Source: Pollenia angustigena
Lineage: Eukaryota; Arthropoda; Insecta; Diptera; Polleniidae
Assembly: GCA_930367215.1 (NCBI GenBank)
Contig: OV884059.1
Span: 24,080,945 to 24,144,944 of the forward strand
DNA length: 64,000 nt
Reading direction: 5' to 3'
Shown piece by piece: positions 58,260 to 64,000 of the stretch. Every line of letters starts with the position of its first letter. Position 1 is the stretch's first letter. The position numbers and the translations under genes were made by a program. A model generated the notes under the pieces. That model did not search any database. It was given only the letters and a program-made list of their open reading frames with translations, and was not told the DNA's origin.

Positions 58260-60249
58260 GTTCGTTTTGGTTGAACGACCCTTTATTCTGTAGAGTCGAA
58301 TGCTTTGTCCAAAAAAACATAAAGACAGATTAAACAGCTGCCATTTTAGAAATCTAAAGTCTTTAATTCTTCTGATTGGAATCTTTTCGGCTGCCATCAT
58401 TTAAAGATTTGATATTTGTGGTATATTTTACCGCCAGAAGAACAACACCAAGAGAAAGATGCACCACAAAAACGCTTTAAAAACCGTGTATTCAGAAATT
58501 TAAAAATTACCGGATTAATTTAAGGCTTCTATTGTTTTAACCACTGTGCCTTGTCCCTTAACTTCATGTTTTACAAAAAATGAAAAAGAAAAAACACATC
58601 AACAGCTATAACAATCAACATGCAACACAGTACAGTCAAGGCTAATAAAATATATGAAAATATTTTTATAGAAACAACAACAACAACAGGTTACTTACAA
58701 CAACCATGTAACTACCTTGAAACAAACATTCAAAACAAAAGGAAACCCAAAAAAACAAATACCTACACAAAATAAACGTTACTTAACCCAAAAAGTTGGA
58801 TGGCATTGAAGAAGATGTTTTCGTAGATCTGCAATCGGAACAGGTAGTAAGAAAAAAAGCTTCCAAAAACCTGTATCTTATCCCTTATTATCAGTAACTA
58901 CTCGTTCTGCCCAGCCAACATCATTGCCAGCTGTAGCAACAGCTCCATAAACGGACAATGGTATAAGCGAATCATTCACTTGGTTGATTTTACAGTTACA
59001 ATCACTCTTTACTCAATTCAACATTGGTTTTGAACAACCATAATGATAATGTGTTTGTGAGTGTGTAAGTGTTGGTTAGATGGGAGTGGGAGTAGAATCT
59101 TTTGCTGCATTCTGTGTGTAATAAGTAATTGTACCAACATATTTGTTTTCCAAGTCCTTTTTGTTACCTTTAGATGTGTGTTTATTTCTAGATTTAATAT
59201 TACTACGACTACCGAATAAATGGCTTAAGGGCACCACTTTTTTCCCATAGTACTCTGTATTCTGCTTGTTCTCTACTCTCCATAACAGTCAAAATAGTCA
59301 TTAAGTCAAATTCAGATTTGAAAATTTCACAACATCACCAGGTTGCAACCTTTAGGTGTGCATTTTTTTTTCTCAACAAAATTCTTCAGACAGTGGGCAA
59401 TGAAAGCAATAAATTATAACAAATTATATATTTTTAGGAATTTAAAAGACGACATAACAAAATAATAGAAAAAAGCTTTGAATATTTTATATAACCTAAG
59501 AAAAGTATTGACTTTTTCAAGTGTTAGTCCATTTCTATAGCCCACTATCTAACAAATTTTATTTTTTGACTACATGTATTTGATGTTCTACAGTTAGTGC
59601 AAATAGTTATAATCATTTTAGTTGAGTTTTTTTCTATTTTTTTAGCTATATTTTCGCTCTGTACAAATGGTTATTGTTTAATTTGTTTGTCTCTTTTAGT
59701 TTCTATTCCTCGTGGCTCTCTCACTCTCTCTTAAATACAGCTTAATAAAAACTAAAATTTGGTTCAGAGGTTGTGGGTTGGTTACATAATTGCTTTGGTT
59801 TTTTGGTCTTGTGTATATAAAATGTAACGGTTCGTTTATCAGTAATCAAAATTTAAATTATTTCAATTAGTCAAAAACAAAATTATTATAGCTGGAGGTG
59901 TGTTGGCTGTTTCACTTTTATCTTGTTGTAAAAACGTCAAAGAGATAGAATTAAAAGTTGTTTTTTTTAGGAATAAAATAAAACTTTACAAGGCTGTTGA
60001 TTTATTAGAATAAAATAGTTTAGGAAAATAATTGGTTGAGGAGAAAATGCGACTAGAAAAAATATTTGTCGCACTTAACTTAAGCGAACTACTTATTAAA
60101 ATTTCGAAAGCTTTTTATTTAACTCAAGAGTGAAATTTCGTTGTGCTCTGAAATATTAGAATGTAAAACTGATCTTGTTAAAATGAGAAAAGCTTTTAAA
60201 AAAGCTGTTAATAAAATCTGTCAATTTTTCAAAAGCCTATTATATCTGG
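58260..60249. other. Intergenic; ambiguous open frames at 58790-58990
   Basis: Plus strand: an open frame with LDGIEEDVFVDLQSEQ stands before a possible donor at 58847, and TTATTATCAG precedes a frame with TTRSAQPTSLPAVATAP, but the phases do not join. Minus strand: the same stretch reads PLSVYGAVATAGNDVGWAER to a TAA near 58893. One of these may be a real exon; I cannot choose. The rest (59000-60240) is AT-rich with nothing supported. Confidence 0.3.
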
Positions 60250-60478
60250 GGCCTGATTCTGGCAGTCGTGATCGAGTACTTTCTCGATTCGAAAGCAATT
60301 TAATATCTAATTATTTCAGTCAATACTGAACGAATCGGAATTATTTTTTCAGTGTGATAAAGCATTAATTGGAGTTTCACAATACTGCAAAAATAATTTC
60401 GATTCGTTCAGTATCGAGTGAAAAAAATTGAAAAAAAATCGAGAAAGTACTCGATCACGACTGCCAGAATTAGGCCCC
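60250..60478. mobile_element. MITE family B, copy 2 (uninterrupted)
   Basis: Same ends as 2641-3083 (GGCCTGATTCTGGCAGTCGT and its mirror) and the same interior order, without the CAAGGCGAATT insertion. Confidence 0.85.
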
Positions 60479-61329
60479 TGGTTTTAATCGAAAAAGAAAA
60501 CAATTAAAAACTGCTTCAGAATCCCCAATAAAATTATTCATTAAGCTTAATTTTTTACAAATCTTGTTTAAATCTTAAAATCTTTTAAAAACTTTATGCG
60601 ATAAAGCTATTAAACATTTTTGTTAAGCTTTTTATAGGCTTAGATGTTACAAATGGGCTCAGAAACTTTCGTTTAGCTTAATTTCTTTCTGGACTTTCAG
60701 AAAATTCCTAAAAACTATTTTTTTAACTTCTAAAAGAGAATTAATAAGCTTTAAACGGAATTTCTTTTATTTTTCTATTATTCTTATCAGAAATGATTAA
60801 AAGTTTTTGTTAAGGTTTGTGTAACCTTCTCTCTGTAAAAAAACTATCAAGGACTTAAAGAAATCCACTTGATCATAATTTAAAAAAGCTTTCAATAAAC
60901 TCGTTTGCTGATCCTTTAATAAATTATAAATCTATTTTTGCGATTTTAAAGCCATAATTAGGTAAAATTAACTTTAACCAAAATGGGACATATCTAAGAA
61001 ATGTATGAGAATAAACGATGTTGAGGTATTAAGAGCTTTTTAAAAAAAATTCTGAATACGAAAGTCATTTAAAAAAACTTATCATTAAACATAAAAAAAT
61101 CAGTTTTAACGAAGAAAAAGCCATTTTACCAGCTTTTAACCTGAAAATACATGATTTACAGTAAAGAGCTTTTTACTGTTAATTTAAGTTAAAAAAAATG
61201 CTTTAACCAAGATGAACATAACTTAAAAAATATATGAGAATAAACGATGTTGAATAATTAGAGCTTTTTGTTAAAAAAGTTTCTGATTACGAAAGCTTTT
61301 ATAAGAAACTTATCATTAAAAAAAAACAT

Positions 61330-61608
61330 CAAGACCCAACCATAATATGCATAGCCTTGCTTAACCTACTGTCAAAAATTTACAAAAAGTCTCTCAAATG
61401 AATTTAAAAAAAAAAAAACAAAAACGAAAACAAAAAACATTTGATTCCGTAGGGAATGTGCGATCAGTTTCGCATTTTGCTTAAGCAAATGACAGTTTCA
61501 TAAAACTTAACAAAAAGTTTCCTAAAGTTCAATATGGTTTGCCTCATATGATTTACATGTATTCGCACATTTGCTTAAACCAACTTAAACACACTATGGT
61601 TGGGCCTT
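61330..61608. mobile_element. MITE in the tandem array
   Basis: AAGACCCAACCATAATATGC on the left mirrors AAGGCCCAACCATAGTGTG read from the right. About 279 bp; no coding capacity. Confidence 0.6.
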
Positions 61609-61928
61609 AATTTTTCTAAAAGAAAAAGAAAATTTACTTGTAATATAAGGACCTCAAAAGCTCTTTAAAAAGCTTTAAACCAGTGACAAAAAAATTTAAA
61701 GTGAAGAGCTTTTTACTATATATAAATTTAAGTTAACTCAAATGGGACAAATCTAAAAAATATATGAGAATAAACCATGTTAAGATACTAAGAGCTTTTT
61801 CAAGAGCGTTTCTAAATGAAAACTATCGTTAAAAAAAAAAACATCCGTTTTATAAAAGAAAAAAACTTATTTATAATATCAAGACCTCAAAAGCTCTTTT
61901 AAAAGCTTTTAACCTGTAAATACAAAAT

Positions 61929-62134
61929 CAAGGCGAATTCAACTACAGGTGGTGTCGGAACTACAACAATCCAAAAACAACATAAACAACATACGGTTTT
62001 TTGCATTGCATTGTTAGTGCCATTAGCTTGAAATGCCAACCATTATTAGCAAAACACTAACAAATCAAAACAAATAAGCCCGAACTGTCAAAATCAGATG
62101 CCGTTTCGACACCACCTGTAGTAAATTCGCCTTG
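61929..62134. mobile_element. MITE, CAAGGCGAATT family, third complete copy
   Basis: Ends CAAGGCGAATT and AATTCGCCTTG; flanks TACAAAAT on both sides (61921-61928, 62135-62142), a perfect 8-bp TSD. The interior matches the copy at 2707-2913 in reverse orientation. Confidence 0.9.
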
Positions 62135-62400
62135 TACAAAATTATTAGTAATGAGCTTTTTACTAAAAATTTGAGTTTAAAAAGAGCTTTAGGAGAATAA
62201 ACGATGTTGAGATAATGAAGTTAAGATAAGAAAGTTTCTGAATACGAAAGCTTTTATAAGAAACTTATATTTAAAAATAAAAACATCCGTTTTATAAAAG
62301 AAAAAGAAAATTAAAGTATGATATCAGGACCTCAAAAGCTCTTTTAACCTGTAAAAACAAAATGTATGGTAAAGAGCTTTTTACTATAAATTTATACACT

Positions 62401-62978
62401 TTCCATTTTTCAAATGGACATCAGCTTTTACAAATGTTGTAAAGTTTTTTTTAAAGTTTATTAACCTTAATACGAAAAATTTAAAGATCCTTTCCTTTAG
62501 ATTTTTAATAAATTCAAAGGTAAGTGAACTTTTTAAAAGCTCTAAAGAATAAATAATACTAAGATCACTTAAAAACTAAAATACCCCAAAATTGTAATTA
62601 AAAATTAGTGTCAAAATCTTTTTAAGTAATTTCCAAGCTTTCTTTAAAGAATTTTTTAAACATTCTTACTATCAAACACATACATACATATGTATCTATG
62701 TCCTTGCCCATTTATTGTCCTAACATTTTTAAATGTGTTTAACAATTGTATGAATCTTTATATTATATTCCTTTTTTTGGATTTTAATTACATTATTTAT
62801 GCTAAACATCTATGCTCTTTTTACTTTCCAACCATAAAATTATAAAATTTTTTCTGGCATTTTTTTTTTAAGAAAAATAGAAAAAAAGGATGCTTAACTG
62901 TCATTTTATATAATTTTTACACATACATATACATATTGTGTTACCATTCTTTTTTTTTTTTTTTGTTTGCATTGTCAG
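62401..62978. other. AT-rich sequence upstream of the exon at 62979
   Basis: No feature apart from the polypyrimidine tract (62948-62978) that leads into the acceptor. Confidence 0.4.
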
Positions 62979-63061
62979 ATATTTGCAACAAATATAAAAA
63001 TGGTCCAGCCAATGGGTACTACCCCGCCTGTTTTAAATGGGTTTTCTTATGGAAAAAAGAG
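62979..63061 (+). CDS. Exon of an unidentified plus-strand gene, probably containing its start codon
   Basis: A strong acceptor (about 16 T, then GTTTGCATTGTCAG) precedes the exon and AG|GTAAGAG ends it. ATG at 63000 gives MVQPMGTTPPVLNGFSYGKK and part of one more codon; the ATG has AAA before it and GTC after it. Codons are well balanced in contrast to the flanks. The frame is open back to the acceptor, so it could instead be an internal exon. An upstream non-coding exon and downstream exons beyond 64000 are expected. I do not recognise the protein. Confidence 0.55.
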
Positions 63062-64000
63062 GTAAGAGATAAAAAAAAGGAAAGGATAATCTAAATGACA
63101 GTCATACATGTTCAGGAAGAAAGATTTCAAAAAAAAAAAAAATATTTTTGTTAAAACCAAATATACTAATATGTAAATGGTTTCAATACCATTCTGCCAC
63201 TACTTATTTCCTGTAAAAGAAGAAACAATATACAAAAATTAACTTTAAAAAAAATAATGAAGTTCTCAACGAATGGTAAAGACTCTACCAAGTTTTCAAA
63301 CAGCTTTAAATATTTTCAATTTTACTTTGTATTGAAGTTCAGAATCTTTAAAAGTAGTTTTTTGTTCAAATAATAAAGTTTTGAAGGACTTGGATATATG
63401 GTCCTTCGGATTAAATAGTGTAAGCAAATTCTTCCATTTAGCCGAAGGGCCTACATCCGTACCTAAACAAGAGCGGAAGGCGGAACGTTTGCTTCAAGAT
63501 AGTTAATACTCTACTGTTTTTCACACAACGTTAACAACCTTGTTTAGGTAAAGCATATAAGAGTTTTTACGCTGTGTGAAGTGTGGTTGTACTACAAAAT
63601 ACAATCTACAGGTTTAAATGAATTGTGGCTTTGATAAAGTGTTATACATAAGTATATGTATGTATATTTATGTATTCTGAATGACCATTTTTTATTAAAG
63701 ATTAATCAATTTTTAACTTTTCTAAATATTGGACTTAAAAGCTGAATCATAAAAAAGATAGTGAATGCTTTTTATGGTTTGTAAATTTGTTAAAGCTTTA
63801 TTATAAACATGAGGCATTTAAAGAAAAAGGCGTTTAGGTGCTTTTTTTTAAAATTGAGCTTACATATGGAATGAGTATGAGTATGGCTACCAATTTTAGC
63901 AGTTTTCATTAAAATACCTTTTTCGCTTGTAGCACTGGGTCAAAATTTTTTTCTGTGTATACTATGCTAGTATATATAAAAATCCTATGTCTGTCAGGGA
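63062..64000. other. Presumed first intron; small MITE fragment and repeat at the edge
   Basis: 63461-63553 has mirrored TACCTAAACAAGA ends (related to 45673-45895). The last 35 bases (TATATATAAAAATCCTATGT) resemble the start of the Helitron-like element at 21376 and run off the window. Confidence 0.4.

Larger units (their letters stand above)
60960..62400 (+). repeat. Degenerate tandem array, unit about 220-270 bp, hosting two MITEs
   Basis: ATGAGAATAAAC(G/C)ATGTT recurs at about 61005, 61229 and 61764, with a shortened AGAATAAACGATGTTGA at 62192. Each unit also has AAGAGCTTTTTACT, TACGAAAG and TCA(A/G)GACCTCAAAAGCTC blocks. The larger gaps are accounted for by the inserts at 61330-61608 and 61929-62134. 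Confidence 0.72.

Overview
This is a eukaryotic, very AT-rich window, most likely from a higher (brachyceran, probably calyptrate) fly. Two conserved animal genes with introns and canonical GT-AG junctions are recognisable, and nearly everything else is repeats, mostly small inverted-repeat DNA transposons (MITEs), many nested inside one another. No bacterial gene, CRISPR array or rRNA gene was seen.

Genes. (1) A plus-strand sarcoplasmic calcium-binding protein (EF-hand) gene occupies 4160-6370; its first coding exon lies outside what I can recognise. After its TGA stop, which is followed by C, the same frame stays open for 112 more codons (6371-6709), a candidate stop-codon readthrough extension. 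(2) A minus-strand nucleoporin Nup88 gene (Drosophila name: members only, mbo) lies at 11817-20694, with ten exons visible and only the N-terminal exon(s) missing. Weaker candidates are a terminal exon on the minus strand (6839-6902) that converges on the calcium-binding gene, a minus-strand internal exon (28329-28411), and a plus-strand exon at 62979-63061 with good splice sites that probably starts a gene running off the right edge.

Layout. 1-4 kb: MITEs, several nested. 4.1-6.9 kb: calcium-binding gene. 6.9-11.6 kb: repeats. 11.8-20.7 kb: Nup88, with MITEs in at least three introns; the largest intron is filled by a 3.5 kb hAT-like element that itself holds a piggyBac-like element, a dead mariner-like element and other MITEs. 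20.7-28 kb: Helitron-like and other dispersed repeats. 28.5-30.2 kb: dead LINE split by an element carrying a GC-rich inverted satellite. 30.9-46 kb: tandem repeats, two further LINE remnants and several hAT-like elements. 46-48.6 kb: a GC-rich island followed by a hAT-like element packed with TATCGATA sites. 48.6-64 kb: more tandem and dispersed repeats, a pogo/Tigger-like MITE, two deleted mariner-like copies, and the final exon.

The genes show no sign of forming a functional unit. Transposon family names rest on terminal repeats and target-site duplications (TSDs) read directly from the sequence; protein identities rest on recognition of family motifs, not on a database search.
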